Assembly: GCA_036563615.1 (NCBI GenBank)
Contig: DATCMB010000004.1
Location: 226,071-290,070 of the forward strand
Origin: Candidatus Binatia bacterium
GTDB lineage: Bacteria > Desulfobacterota > Binatia > UBA12015
DNA length: 64,000 bases
Direction of reading: 5' to 3'
Part shown: one piece after another, positions 27,310 to 34,976 of the stretch
How the letters are laid out: each line of letters starts with the position of its first letter
Numbering within the stretch: the first letter of the stretch is position 1
Notes under the pieces: generated by a model
Databases searched by the model: none
Told to the model about the DNA's origin: nothing
The model's input: only the letters and a program-made list of their open reading frames with translations
Made by a program: the position numbers and the translations under genes

Positions 27310-28194
27310 TCAGTCGTTCTGCTTCAAATGGCCGACGATCGCGCGCAGCTCGGCATCCGACAGCGCTTCGCGGAAGTGCGGCATGCGCGCGCCGTGCTGC
27401 TCGAGCATGTGCGCGACCTCCTTGCGGAGCTGCGCGCGATCCTTGCTCGCGAGCCAGGCGCGATCGAAGACGACGCGCGGCCGCTGCTCGCCGCGCGCGA
27501 GCACGCCGTTCGCGCGTCCCTCGTCGCCGTGGCACGGCGCGCAGGAGTACGAGTAGGTCTCGAAGCCCGGCGACAGCAGGCGGAGAAACGGCAGCAGCGT
27601 GCGCGCCTTGGCGTCGTCCTGCAGCCCGGGGATGGCCGGCATCGCGCGGTGCCCGTGCTGGACCACGGCGATCAGCTCGTCGTCGCTCGTTACGCGCTGG
27701 AAGCCCGCGTCCCAGAGGTCGCGCGGCGGACGCTGCACGCCGGGCGGCAGCTCGGACGCCGGCAGCGGCTTGCCGTACGGTCCGTGACAGACGGCGCAGC
27801 GCGCGGCGAACAGCGCCGCACCGGCGTCGACCTGCGCCCAGTCGATGGTCGGCAGGCGCTCGACGTGCGCGACCAGCGCGTCGAGATTCGCGAGGCGCTC
27901 GGCGAGCGTCTTCGGATCGGGCGTGATCGGCAGCGGCGCGCCGTCGCGCAGGCGGGCGACCAGCGCGTCCTCGCTGGCGTCGAGCACGCCAGCGCGCAGG
28001 TCGCGGGGCTTGGGCACGAACCAGCGCGCCTCCGGTCCGTCGCCGCTGCCGCCGACGCCGTGGCAGGGCGCACACTGAACGAGGTAGAGCGCGGCGCCGT
28101 CGGGCGCGTCGGCGCCGAGGGCCACGGACGGCACGAGCAGTCCCAGGACGACGCCCAGGATCGCGACCAGCCGGCAGCGAAGGACGATCCGCAT
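27310..28194 (-). CDS. triheme cytochrome c, paralogue of the convergent neighbour
   Basis: 294 residues from the ATG at 28194; an in-frame start at 28242 would put 16 extra residues ahead of the signal peptide. Signal helix ends Val-Ala-Leu-Gly. Heme motifs Cys-Ala-Pro-Cys-His (~42), Cys-Ala-Val-Cys-His (~132) and Cys-Ala-Pro-Cys-His (~215). Shared blocks with the neighbour include Leu-Leu-Ser-Pro-Gly-Phe-Glu-x-Tyr-Ser before the third heme and Val-Val-Phe/Leu-Asp-Arg-Ala after it. The genes converge with 31 bases between them, so they arose by inverted duplication or by duplication then rearrangement. Confidence 0.88.
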   Translation of the reverse strand: MRIVLRCRLVAILGVVLGLLVPSVALGADAPDGAALYLVQCAPCHGVGGSGDGPEARWFVPKPRDLRAGVLDASEDALVARLRDGAPLPITPDPKTLAERLANLDALVAHVERLPTIDWAQVDAGAALFAARCAVCHGPYGKPLPASELPPGVQRPPRDLWDAGFQRVTSDDELIAVVQHGHRAMPAIPGLQDDAKARTLLPFLRLLSPGFETYSYSCAPCHGDEGRANGVLARGEQRPRVVFDRAWLASKDRAQLRKEVAHMLEQHGARMPHFREALSDAELRAIVGHLKQND

Positions 28195-28244
28195 GCGGAC
28201 CTTCCACCACGAGGCCGGACCCACTTCAAACAACCCGCGCAAGC

Positions 28245-28260
28245 TGGCAGCGCTCTTGCG
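28245..28260 (+). promoter_or_regulatory. sigma-54 promoter of a small gene
   Basis: TGGCAGCGCTCTTGCG: TGGCA and TTGC intact with GG-N10-GC spacing. Predicted start near 28271, 4 bases before the ATG at 28275. A GCAAG at 28239-28243 on the other strand hints at an overlapping leftward promoter for the triheme gene, but its -24 GG is absent. Confidence 0.6.
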
Positions 28261-28274
28261 ATGGAGGAGAGCGC

Positions 28275-28556
28275 ATGATGCTGGCGCAGGACAAAGGACG
28301 CATCGGGATCGGCGCCGGACGGGTGCGCGGACGCTTCCACGGGGTGAACGTCGAATGGACTCGCGACCGCTTCGCGGAGGTGATCCGTCGCGACGTGCAG
28401 GCGAAAGCGGCGCGCGGCTGGTCGCAGAGCCGCATCTGGAGCTGGCTCAAATCGGCGTACGCGCTCGACCAGGGCTCGGCGGACCTCGCGCGCAAGGCGT
28501 TCGACGAGGTGATCGGCCCCGCACCCACACCACGGGACGAGAACGGGGCGCACTGA
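28275..28556 (+). CDS. 93-residue basic hypothetical protein
   Basis: Starts at the first of two consecutive ATG codons with GGAGGAG 7 bases upstream. The sequence is basic and Trp-containing, with an amphipathic central part (Asp-Arg-Phe-Ala-Glu-Val-Ile-Arg-Arg) and Trp-Ser-Gln-Ser-Arg-Ile-Trp-Ser-Trp-Leu-Lys. No membrane segment and no recognised domain. If the sigma-54 promoter is right, the ribosome site would lie upstream of the transcript start, so either translation is leaderless or a second promoter exists. Probably a small nucleic-acid- or protein-binding factor of the regulon; this is a guess. Confidence 0.6.
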   Translation: MMLAQDKGRIGIGAGRVRGRFHGVNVEWTRDRFAEVIRRDVQAKAARGWSQSRIWSWLKSAYALDQGSADLARKAFDEVIGPAPTPRDENGAH

Positions 28557-28559
28557 GCT

Positions 28560-28575
28560 TTCCCATCGCTGCGAC
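28560..28575 (+). promoter_or_regulatory. near copy of the candidate enhancer palindrome
   Basis: TTCCCATCGCTGCGAC agrees with the perfect palindrome at 12623 in 13 of 16 positions. It lies about 90-105 bases upstream of the weak sigma-54 promoter of the tandem Usp gene, the normal distance for an NtrC-type activator site. Confidence 0.4.
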
Positions 28576-28666
28576 GCCGTGAGCGCCCGGGATTCCGATC
28601 CTCGCGGCGTCCGCTGAGCGGAGGGCGCCGGCGCCGCTTGACGGCGCGTCGCGGACCTGCGCACCC

Positions 28667-28681
28667 CGGGCATTCTTTGCA
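28667..28681 (+). promoter_or_regulatory. weak sigma-54-like promoter of the tandem Usp gene
   Basis: CGGGCATTCTTTGCA has an intact TTGCA but only 9 bases between GG and GC, one fewer than normal. Predicted start near 28692 would give a 77-base leader containing GGAGG. Kept only because an enhancer-like site lies upstream and the gene fits the regulon. Confidence 0.3.
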
Positions 28682-28768
28682 AGCGCGAGCAGCCACGACG
28701 GAACCCACGACAAACCGCACGAGCGAGCATGCGCGGCGCACCACCGGCCGCCTCGACTGGAGGACGAC

Positions 28769-29671
28769 ATGAGCAACGGCAAGGGGCTTCGCACCATCGT
28801 CGTCGGCACCGACTTCTCGGAGGACGCGACCGCCGCCCTCGGGTGGGCCGAAACCATCGCGCGTGACCACGGAGCGCACCTCGTGCTGGTGCACGCGGCG
28901 CCCTCCGAGGTGCTCCCCGCGCCGGAGTTCATCCCGCTGCCGGCCGAGTACTACGAGCGGATCCACGCCGAGTCGCGACAGCGGCTCGAGGGCATCGCGG
29001 CCGAGGTCCGTCAGCGTGGCTTGACGGTCGACTGCGAGCTCCTGCTGAGCTTGCCCGCGAACGGCGTGCTCGACGTCGCCGCGCGGCGCAACGCCGATCT
29101 GATCGTCGTCGGGACGCGCGGTCAGACCGGCTGGAAGCGCGCGCTGCTCGGCAGCACGGCGGCGCGGCTCGTCCGCGAGGCGACCTGCCCCGTGCTGGTC
29201 GTGCACCCGCAGGACGCGGGTCCGCCGCGTCCGGTGCGCACGATCGTCGTGCCGACCGACTTCTCGGAGGACGCGAGCCTCGCGGCGAACGCCGCCGCGA
29301 AGCTGCTCGGCGAGCTCGGCGGCGAGCGGCGTCTGGTGCTGCTGCACGCCTACCGCTGCCCGATCGAGGCGGCGCACCTGCCGGCGAAGGTCTTGATGGA
29401 CGCGCTGCGCGACGCCGAGCGCGCGGCGCAGCAGAGCCTCGAGTCGCTCGCCGCGACGCTGCGCCGTCCTGGGCTCACGATCGACACCATGGCGCGCGAG
29501 GGCTACCCGCCCGAGGTGATCGTCGAGCTCGCGCGCACCGCGAAGGCCGATCTGATCGCGATGGGGACGCACGGACGCTCGGGGCTCGGCCGCTTCCTGC
29601 TCGGCAGCACCGCGGAGCGCGTCCTGCCGACGGCGCCCTGCCCGGTGCTGACGGTGCACCGGCCGAGCTAG
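28769..29671 (+). CDS. tandem universal stress protein (two Usp domains)
   Basis: 300 residues, with TGGAGGACGAC before the ATG. Domain 1 (8-147) begins Thr-Ile-Val-Val-Gly-Thr-Asp-Phe-Ser and domain 2 (~158-298) Thr-Ile-Val-Val-Pro-Thr-Asp-Phe-Ser. Both keep the ATP loop, Gly-Thr-Arg-Gly-Gln-Thr-Gly...Leu-Leu-Gly-Ser-Thr and Gly-Thr-His-Gly-Arg-Ser-Gly...Leu-Leu-Gly-Ser-Thr, so both probably bind nucleotide. Duplicated Usps are typical of dormancy and hypoxia regulons. Flanked by small regulon genes and the NYN RNase. Confidence 0.93.
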   Translation: MSNGKGLRTIVVGTDFSEDATAALGWAETIARDHGAHLVLVHAAPSEVLPAPEFIPLPAEYYERIHAESRQRLEGIAAEVRQRGLTVDCELLLSLPANGVLDVAARRNADLIVVGTRGQTGWKRALLGSTAARLVREATCPVLVVHPQDAGPPRPVRTIVVPTDFSEDASLAANAAAKLLGELGGERRLVLLHAYRCPIEAAHLPAKVLMDALRDAERAAQQSLESLAATLRRPGLTIDTMAREGYPPEVIVELARTAKADLIAMGTHGRSGLGRFLLGSTAERVLPTAPCPVLTVHRPS

Positions 29672-29714
29672 CCGACGCGCGTGCGGCGGTGGCGCAGCTT
29701 CGCGTCGAGCGTGC

Positions 29715-30638
29715 TCAGGAAGCCGGAGTGGCGGCCGGGGACGACGAGCGCGAGCGCCGGCGCGAGGAGCGCGGCGAGCGGGACGCCTTCTTCGCGGCGG
29801 GCTTCGCGCTCTCGGCCTTCGCCGCCTCGGGCTCGGGCGCTCGCTCCGTGCGCTCCGCTCGCTCTGCGGACTCCGCCGGACGCGTGCTCATCTCGGGTCC
29901 GAAGCGGGTCACGATGTAGGAGCGGTTCTGCGCGTCGCGCGTGAGCTCGAGCAGGCCGCGGCGCGCCGCGTCCTCGAGCAGCTTGCCGAAGGTCTTGTAG
30001 CCGTAGAACGCCTCGTTGAACGACGGCCTCTTGCGCTTGATGGTCTCCTTGATCAGCGACGACCACAGCACGTCGCGGTTCTCGCGACGCAGCGCCTGCA
30101 GCGACTCGAGCAGCAGCGCGAACGCCTTGCGCTGCTTCTCGTTCGCGGCCGGCAGCTCGGCCGGCTCCTCGACGACGGCGGCGAGGTCCTCGTAGTAGAT
30201 GAACTCGTGGCAGTTGTCGCGCAAAAGATCGGAGGTCGAGGCCTCGGTGCCGAGTCCGATGACGTGCTTGCCGTTCTCCTTGAGCTTCGAGACCAGCGGC
30301 GAGAAGTCGCTGTCGCCCGAGACGATCACGAAGGTGTTGATGTGCGGCTTCGAGTTGCAGAGATCCATCGCGTCGACGCACAGACGGATGTCGGCCGAGT
30401 TCTTGCCGCTGATGCCGCGGCCGGGGATCTCGATCAGCTCGAACGCCGCCTCGTGGAGCTGCGTGCGGAAGTCGGCGAAGCGCTTCCAGTCGGCGTACGC
30501 ACGCTTGACGACGATGTCGCCCTTCTCGACCAGGCGCGCGAGCACCCGCTCGATGTCGAAGCGCTCGCCCGCCTTGAAGCCGAGGGCGAGGTTCTCGAAG
30601 TCGACGAATACCGCGAGGATCTTGCGCTCATCCACCAT
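29715..30638 (-). CDS. NYN-domain (PIN-like) putative RNase with OST-HTH/LOTUS domain
   Basis: 307 residues. NYN domain 1-150: Ala-Val-Phe-Val-Asp-Phe-Glu-Asn near 10 and Ile-Val-Ser-Gly-Asp-Ser-Asp-Phe near 103 provide the acidic cluster of PIN-like nucleases (LabA/DUF88 group). Residues ~168-240 are an OST-HTH/LOTUS-like domain (Ala-Phe-Ala-Leu-Leu-Leu-Glu-Ser, then Lys-Thr-Phe-Gly-Lys-Leu-Leu-Glu-Asp-Ala-Ala), known elsewhere to bind RNA. The last ~55 residues are Ala/Lys/Ser/Arg-rich and disordered, fit for RNA binding. Probably a regulated RNase. Its neighbours include a beta-CASP hydrolase and RtcB, so RNA turnover is a theme of the island. Confidence 0.88.
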   Translation of the reverse strand: MVDERKILAVFVDFENLALGFKAGERFDIERVLARLVEKGDIVVKRAYADWKRFADFRTQLHEAAFELIEIPGRGISGKNSADIRLCVDAMDLCNSKPHINTFVIVSGDSDFSPLVSKLKENGKHVIGLGTEASTSDLLRDNCHEFIYYEDLAAVVEEPAELPAANEKQRKAFALLLESLQALRRENRDVLWSSLIKETIKRKRPSFNEAFYGYKTFGKLLEDAARRGLLELTRDAQNRSYIVTRFGPEMSTRPAESAERAERTERAPEPEAAKAESAKPAAKKASRSPRSSRRRSRSSSPAATPAS

Positions 30639-30692
30639 GGGCGACGTCGAAATGACAGCCTGCAGGCCCCGAGCGCAAGTGGCTCCGGGTCG

Positions 30693-30720
30693 TTCACCTG
30701 CATTCGGTTTGGGATAGGAT
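30693..30720 (+). promoter_or_regulatory. sigma-70-type promoter of the 76-residue protein gene
   Basis: TTCACC at 30693-30698 and TAGGAT at 30715-30720, 16 bases apart. The gene starts 63 bases on, after a GC-rich leader with GGAAGGAGG. Confidence 0.4.
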
Positions 30721-30783
30721 GACGGCTGCGCGCCGGGGCGCGCAGCGGCCCGCCCGGGTCGCCGGGCTGGAAGGAGGACCGAC

Positions 30784-31014
30784 GTGTCATTTGGAAAGCT
30801 TCTGGACGAGGCGGTGGGCCGGCTCGAGGACGCGAGCCTCCGGATCGAGGCAGCGAAGGTGAAGCCCTTCGACCAGCAGTGCAGCCGCGAGTGGCTCGAA
30901 GCGCTGACCGACTACTGCGTGGCGCTGAACGACATCCAGCGGCTCAACAACGCGTCGATTCACGAGAAGCTGCACCGGATCGCCGGCCACCTGAAGCTCG
31001 ACGACCTGCTGTGA
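30784..31014 (+). CDS. 76-residue helical hypothetical protein
   Basis: GTG start with a very strong AAGGAGG upstream. Predicted almost wholly alpha-helical: a heptad-like first half (Leu-Leu-Asp-Glu-Ala-Val-Gly-Arg-Leu), a Cys at 34, and Ile-His-Glu-Lys-Leu-His-Arg-Ile-Ala near the end. Acidic overall, no signal or membrane part. Family not recognised. Good ribosome site and codon pattern support it as real. Confidence 0.7.
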   Translation: MSFGKLLDEAVGRLEDASLRIEAAKVKPFDQQCSREWLEALTDYCVALNDIQRLNNASIHEKLHRIAGHLKLDDLL

Positions 31015-31123
31015 GCGGCGCGTGGCGCGCGGCCGGCGGACGCCCGCGCCGGGACGCGGCGGAACGATGCGACGAGGCGCGCGGACGGCGAGCGATCGCC
31101 GTCGCGCGCGAAGGAGGTGAGCG

Positions 31124-31498
31124 ATGACCGTGAAGACGATCTTCCTCGGCGCGACCCTGGTCGCAGCGCTTCTCGTCGGAGGCCCCGCCGACGCCCAGAA
31201 CGCGACGCCCGCGCCGGGTCCGACGCTCGCGCCCGTGCCGGGCGGCGCCAAGATGGGCGGACCGCGCGGGCCGATGGGGTCGCGGATGGGCGCTCACGGC
31301 ATGCGCGCGCGCGGCCCGATGGGCGGCGGGCCGGGCGGCGCGATGTGCACGCTCGCCGAGCACGCGGATACGATCGAGGTGAAGAACCTCGACGACGGCG
31401 TGACGATCACGCTGCGCTCGCGCGACAAGTCGGACGTCACGCGGATGCAGAAGATCGCCGAGGCGATGCGGCTCCTGTACGAGGCGTCGTCGGAGTGA
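31124..31498 (+). CDS. secreted Gly/Met/Pro-rich small protein
   Basis: 124 residues with AAGGAGGTGAGCG before the ATG. A signal peptide ends Ala-Asp-Ala-Gln near 25. The mature N-half is a low-complexity stretch of Gly-Pro-Met-Gly, Arg-Met-Gly-Ala-His-Gly-Met and Gly-Gly-Pro-Gly-Gly units with eight or so Met and a His. The C-half (~73-122) is ordinary, with Cys75 and Ile-Thr-Leu-Arg-Ser. Met/His-rich periplasmic segments often bind copper(I), which would suit the oxidase locus, but this is inference. Confidence 0.7.
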   Translation: MTVKTIFLGATLVAALLVGGPADAQNATPAPGPTLAPVPGGAKMGGPRGPMGSRMGAHGMRARGPMGGGPGGAMCTLAEHADTIEVKNLDDGVTITLRSRDKSDVTRMQKIAEAMRLLYEASSE

Positions 31499-31579
31499 CG
31501 TCGACGGCGAGGTGACGCGAATGACCGGCGCGCGCGGCCCGATGCGGATCGCATCGGCGCCGGCGTCCGGGCGAGGTGC

Positions 31580-32050
31580 TCAGGCGCCCGAGACCTCGCT
31601 CATCGAGCTCGCGAGGCCGAGGAACGCGTCGAGCACGTCGCTGCGCGTGACGATGCCGACGAGCCTGCCGTTCTCGACGATCGGCACCGCACCGAAGCGC
31701 TCGCGACGCATCAGCCGTGCGGCATCCTCCATGGTGTCCTGCGGCGAGAGCGTCATCGGCTCGTGCGTCATGACCATCTCGACCGCCACCTTGCCCGGAT
31801 CGTTGTCGCGCGCGCGCGGCCGTCGCCGTCGCGGCTCGAGCTCGCGAGTGATCGCCTCCTCGATCTCGGTGAACACCGAGGGGAAGGCGTCGCGGAGGTC
31901 GCGGTCGGTGACGATGCCGATCACGTGCCCATCGCGCACCACGGGCAGCTGGTTCACGCGGTGGCGGAACATCTGCTCGCGCGCGTGCGCGATCGTGTCG
32001 AGCGGCTTCACGGTGTGCACGGGGCGCGACATCCATTCCTCGATCAGCAT
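31580..32050 (-). CDS. CBS-domain pair protein (second)
   Basis: 156 residues: Trp-Met-Ser-Arg-Pro-Val...Leu-Pro-Val-Val-Arg-Asp (6-58) and Met-Val-Met-Thr-His-Glu...Val-Pro-Ile-Val-Glu-Asn (91-140). A highly basic linker, Glu-Pro-Arg-Arg-Arg-Arg-Pro-Arg, joins them, unlike the CBS protein at 17211. AGAGGAGG precedes the ATG. Likely an adenylate-responsive regulator. A sigma-54-like site lies at 32128, divergent from the HPF gene. Confidence 0.9.
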   Translation of the reverse strand: MLIEEWMSRPVHTVKPLDTIAHAREQMFRHRVNQLPVVRDGHVIGIVTDRDLRDAFPSVFTEIEEAITRELEPRRRRPRARDNDPGKVAVEMVMTHEPMTLSPQDTMEDAARLMRRERFGAVPIVENGRLVGIVTRSDVLDAFLGLASSMSEVSGA

Positions 32051-32127
32051 GGCGAACCTCCTCTGCGCCTGCGCGCGGCAGCGACGGTGGACCGCACCGG
32101 TCGCGGCCCACGCAAGCGTTGCGCGGT

Positions 32128-32143
32128 CGCAAGCGCGAGGCCA
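32128..32143 (-). promoter_or_regulatory. sigma-54-like promoter of the second CBS gene
   Basis: Minus strand TGGCCTCGCGCTTGCG: TGGC and TTGC with GG-N10-GC spacing, about 8 of 12 positions. Predicted start near 32117 leaves a 67-base leader with AGAGGAGG. Confidence 0.45.
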
Positions 32144-32292
32144 GACCGGTCCGCCGATTCGTGCAGCGTCCTCGCGCCTGCGCGTCGTTCGCGATGCCAA
32201 ACCTGCGACGCCCCGCCGCCCGGCTTTCGCTCGTTCGGGAACGGCCGCGCCGCGAGGTGGCGTCGTGGTGCAGCTTTTCTTCGGCGCTCGCC

Positions 32293-32308
32293 TGGCAGCG
32301 GGCTTGCG
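32293..32308 (+). promoter_or_regulatory. sigma-54 promoter of the HPF-cold-shock gene
   Basis: TGGCAGCGGGCTTGCG: TGGCA and TTGC intact, GG-N10-GC spacing; differs from the promoter at 28245 at only two positions. Predicted start near 32319, leader ~68 bases with GAAGGA before the ATG. Confidence 0.6.
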
Positions 32309-32386
32309 TCTCCGCGGTCGGGCCCCACGGGCCGCGATGGGGACGGGTCTGCCAGCCCGGCGGATCCGCGCCACACGGGGGAAGGA

Positions 32387-32932
32387 ATGAAGGAACCGCT
32401 GAGAATCACGTATCGCGGCATCGAGCCGACGCCGGCCATCGAGGCCAAGATCCGCGAGCGCGCCGCGAGGCTCGATCGCTACTACGACGACATCATCAGC
32501 TGCCACGTGACGGTCGACACGCCACACCGCAGCCAGGTCAAGGCCAAGCTGTACGACGTGCGCATCGATCTGGTGGTCAAGGGCGCCGAGATCGTCGTGC
32601 GGCGCGAGCCGGCGCAGCACCCGGAGCACACCGATCTCTACGTGGCGATCCGCGACGCGTTCGACGCCGCCAAGCGCCGGCTCCAGGACCACGCGCGTCG
32701 CCAGCGGCGCGAGGTCAAGGTCAACGAGCACCCGCCGCGCGCCCGCGTCGCGCGCATCTTCCCCGACGAGGGCTACGGCTTTCTCGAGACGCCCGACGGG
32801 CGCGAGATCTACTTTCACCGCAACAGCGTGCTGAACGGCGCCTTCGATCGGCTGACCGAAGGGACGCTCGTTCGCTACGCGGAGGAGCAAGGGACGGAGG
32901 GGCCGCAGGCGAGCACGGTGGCGCTGCCGTAG
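32387..32932 (+). CDS. ribosome hibernation factor (HPF/RaiA) fused to a cold-shock domain
   Basis: 181 residues. Residues 1-~105 form the S30AE/HPF fold: Arg-Ile-Thr-Tyr-Arg-Gly-Ile-Glu-Pro-Thr at the start, Asp-Val-Arg-Ile-Asp-Leu-Val-Val, and Asp-Leu-Tyr-Val-Ala-Ile-Arg-Asp-Ala-Phe-Asp-Ala-Ala, followed by a basic helix. Residues ~118-180 are a cold-shock OB domain with RNP1-like Gly-Tyr-Gly-Phe-Leu and RNP2-like Ile-Tyr-Phe-His. HPF silences ribosomes by sitting in the mRNA channel; the added OB fold could bind mRNA or rRNA. It replaces the usual long-HPF dimerisation domain. Sigma-54 control would link hibernation to oxygen. Confidence 0.92.
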   Translation: MKEPLRITYRGIEPTPAIEAKIRERAARLDRYYDDIISCHVTVDTPHRSQVKAKLYDVRIDLVVKGAEIVVRREPAQHPEHTDLYVAIRDAFDAAKRRLQDHARRQRREVKVNEHPPRARVARIFPDEGYGFLETPDGREIYFHRNSVLNGAFDRLTEGTLVRYAEEQGTEGPQASTVALP

Positions 32933-33031
32933 CGCGCGCTGCGTGTCGGGGCGGGCGGTGCGCGGTGCGCGATGGTAAGCGCGCCCCCGTCCCCGCGACG
33001 GCTCGCGCACGCAGCGGCTCGCCAATGCGCC

Positions 33032-33066
33032 GCGCCCGCGCGCGCCGCCGGCACGCGCGCGGGCGC
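33032..33066. terminator. bidirectional hairpin between HPF and archease genes
   Basis: A perfect 13-bp GC stem (33032-33044 with 33054-33066) and a 9-base loop fill the gap just before the archease stop codon, between two convergent genes. No T-run follows, so termination is inferred from position and stability. Confidence 0.5.
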
Positions 33067-33504
33067 TCACACATCGAGCGTGACCTGCGCCATCCAGCCG
33101 TCGTCGGTCCGCTCGACGCGCAGGCCCGCGAGCGTCACCGCCTTGACGTCCGCCTCGAGCCGGTGACGCGTCGGATCGATGCGCTCGCCGCGCAGCTCGG
33201 CGCGCACCTCGTGCTCGCCGTCGCGCGACGCGACGCGCACCTCGGTCGCGCGCAGCAGGAGCTGCTCCGCGTCCTTCCAGAAGACGAGCTCCTCGAGGAA
33301 GACCATGAGCAGCAGATCGAGCTCGCTCGCCGTCAGGAGCACCGGCTTCGCGACGGTCGGCGCGATCGAGTCGAGCGAGCCGACCATCGCGCTCGCCGTC
33401 GCCTCGGCGGCGATCCAGAAGAGCCCGTCGAGGTCGTCCGCGTAGGCGCGGAACGTGACGTCGGCGGTGACGCCCTCGATGTACTCGAAGCGCGGCGCCG
33501 GCAC
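33067..33504 (-). CDS. archease, RtcB cofactor
   Basis: 145 residues, the normal archease length. Motifs: Glu-Gly-Val-Thr-Ala-Asp-Val-Thr-Phe-Arg-Ala near the start, the central acidic helix Leu-Leu-Met-Val-Phe-Leu-Glu-Glu-Leu-Val-Phe, and the closing Ala-Val-Thr-Leu-Ala-Gly-Leu-Arg-Val with a terminal acidic residue before Val. Archease speeds guanylylation of RtcB and lets it turn over. The gene starts one base after the rtcB stop, so the two are co-translated. Confidence 0.9.
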   Translation of the reverse strand: MPAPRFEYIEGVTADVTFRAYADDLDGLFWIAAEATASAMVGSLDSIAPTVAKPVLLTASELDLLLMVFLEELVFWKDAEQLLLRATEVRVASRDGEHEVRAELRGERIDPTRHRLEADVKAVTLAGLRVERTDDGWMAQVTLDV

Positions 33505-33505
33505 G

Positions 33506-34963
33506 TCAGCCCTTGACGTTGCCGATCGGCGTCAAGCGCACGACCGGACGGCTGATCCCGGCGCGCGCGGTCGCCGCGATCACCTGGTCGATGTCCTTGT
33601 AGGCCGCGCCCGCCTCCTCGGCGAGGCCCGACCACGAGACGCTGCGCACGTAGATGCCGCGCCGCTCGAGCTGGTCGCGCAGCTCGCGTCCGCGGAAGGA
33701 CTTCTTCGCCTTGTGCCGGCTCATCGTCCGGCCGCTGCCGTGGGCGGTGCTGAAGAACGACGCCTCGCCGCCCTTGGTACCGACGAGCAGATACGAGCCG
33801 CTCTCCATCGAGCCGCCGATGATGACCGGCTGGCCGACCTCGGCGAGCTCCTCCGGCACGCCCGCCATGCCAGGCGCGAACGCGCGCGTCGCGCCCTTAC
33901 GGTGCACGAGGAGCTTGCGCTTGACGCCGCCCACCACGTGCGTCTCGACCTTCGCCGTGTTGTGCGCGACGTCGTACACCTGGTTCAGACCCAGGTCCTC
34001 CGGCGCGCGACGGAACACGCTGGAGAACACCTCGCGCACGCGGTGCAGGATCACCTGGCGGTTCGCGAACGACACGTTCGCGGCGCACTTCATCGCTGCG
34101 AAGTAGCGCTGCCCTTCGGGTGAGCGGAACGGCGCGCAGGCGAGCTCGCGGTCGAGCACCTCGAGGCCGTACTTCTTGGTCATCACGTCGAGGAAGAGCC
34201 GCACGTAGTCGCTCGCCACCTGGTGGCCGAAGCCGCGGCTGCCGCAGTGGAACATCACCGCGACCTGGTAGGGGCGCACGAAGCCCATGCGCTGCGCGAG
34301 CTTCGCGTCGATCACGTGCTCCGGGCGCACGACCTGGATCTCGAGGTAGTGATTGCCCGAGCCCAGCGTGCCGATCTGGTGATGGCCGCGCTCGACGGCG
34401 CGCTCGCTGACCGCGTCGGGATCGGCGCCGGGGAAGCAGCCGCGCTCCTCGGTGCGGCGCAGGTCCTCCTCGGTGCCGAGCCCGCGCCGCACGCACCACG
34501 GCGCGCCCTCGCGCAGCACGTCGGCGAACTCCGACGGCGTCAGCTCGAGGAAGCCGCGCGAGCCGACGCCCGCCGGCACGCGCTCGAACAGCGCGTCGAC
34601 CAGCTCGCGCAGCCGCGGCCGCACCTCGTCGAGCGTCAGGTTGGTCAGCACGAGCCGCATGCCGCAGTTGATGTCGAAGCCGATGCCGCCGGGCGAAATC
34701 ACGCCGTCCTCGAGATCCATCGCCGCGACGCCGCCGATCGGGAAGCCGTAGCCCCAGTGTGCGTCGGGCATCACCATGCTCGCGCCGACGATGCCCGGCA
34801 GGCGCGCGACGTTCGCCGCCTGCTCGAAGACCGCGTCGTCCATCGCGTGCACGAGATCCTCGGTTGCGAACACGCGGATCGGGACGCGCATGCCGGAGCG
34901 GAAGCTCGTCGGCAGCTCCCACACCGCGTCGCTGATTCGCTTGATGCCCTTCGGTGCTGCCAT
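33506..34963 (-). CDS. rtcB: RNA-splicing ligase RtcB (GTP-dependent)
   Basis: 485 residues. Metal and catalytic residues are intact: Asp97 and Cys100 in Gly-Phe-Asp-Ile-Asn-Cys-Gly, Gly-Ser-Gly-Asn-His near 207, His in His-Cys-Gly-Ser-Arg-Gly near 238, His in Ala-His-Asn-Thr near 330, and the guanylylated His408 in Ala-His-Gly-Ser-Gly-Arg. It joins 2',3'-cyclic phosphate or 3'-phosphate RNA ends to 5'-OH ends, repairing RNAs cut by toxins or stress RNases. I choose the ATG at 34963; an open frame continues upstream but lacks conserved sequence. A TACAAT -10 box lies 7 bases before the ATG, so the message is nearly leaderless. Confidence 0.95.
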   Translation of the reverse strand: MAAPKGIKRISDAVWELPTSFRSGMRVPIRVFATEDLVHAMDDAVFEQAANVARLPGIVGASMVMPDAHWGYGFPIGGVAAMDLEDGVISPGGIGFDINCGMRLVLTNLTLDEVRPRLRELVDALFERVPAGVGSRGFLELTPSEFADVLREGAPWCVRRGLGTEEDLRRTEERGCFPGADPDAVSERAVERGHHQIGTLGSGNHYLEIQVVRPEHVIDAKLAQRMGFVRPYQVAVMFHCGSRGFGHQVASDYVRLFLDVMTKKYGLEVLDRELACAPFRSPEGQRYFAAMKCAANVSFANRQVILHRVREVFSSVFRRAPEDLGLNQVYDVAHNTAKVETHVVGGVKRKLLVHRKGATRAFAPGMAGVPEELAEVGQPVIIGGSMESGSYLLVGTKGGEASFFSTAHGSGRTMSRHKAKKSFRGRELRDQLERRGIYVRSVSWSGLAEEAGAAYKDIDQVIAATARAGISRPVVRLTPIGNVKG

Positions 34964-34970
34964 TTCGTCG

Positions 34971-34976
34971 ATTGTA
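34971..34976 (-). promoter_or_regulatory. -10 box (TACAAT) of rtcB-archease
   Basis: TACAAT on the minus strand, 7 bases before the rtcB ATG, in a conspicuously less GC-rich patch. No convincing -35 is seen. No sigma-54 match with correct spacing was found here, unlike other island genes. Confidence 0.4.

Noticed and set aside
28194..28244. Leftward sigma-54 promoter for the triheme cytochrome at 27310
   Set aside because: A TTGC is present but the -24 element reads CG instead of GG.
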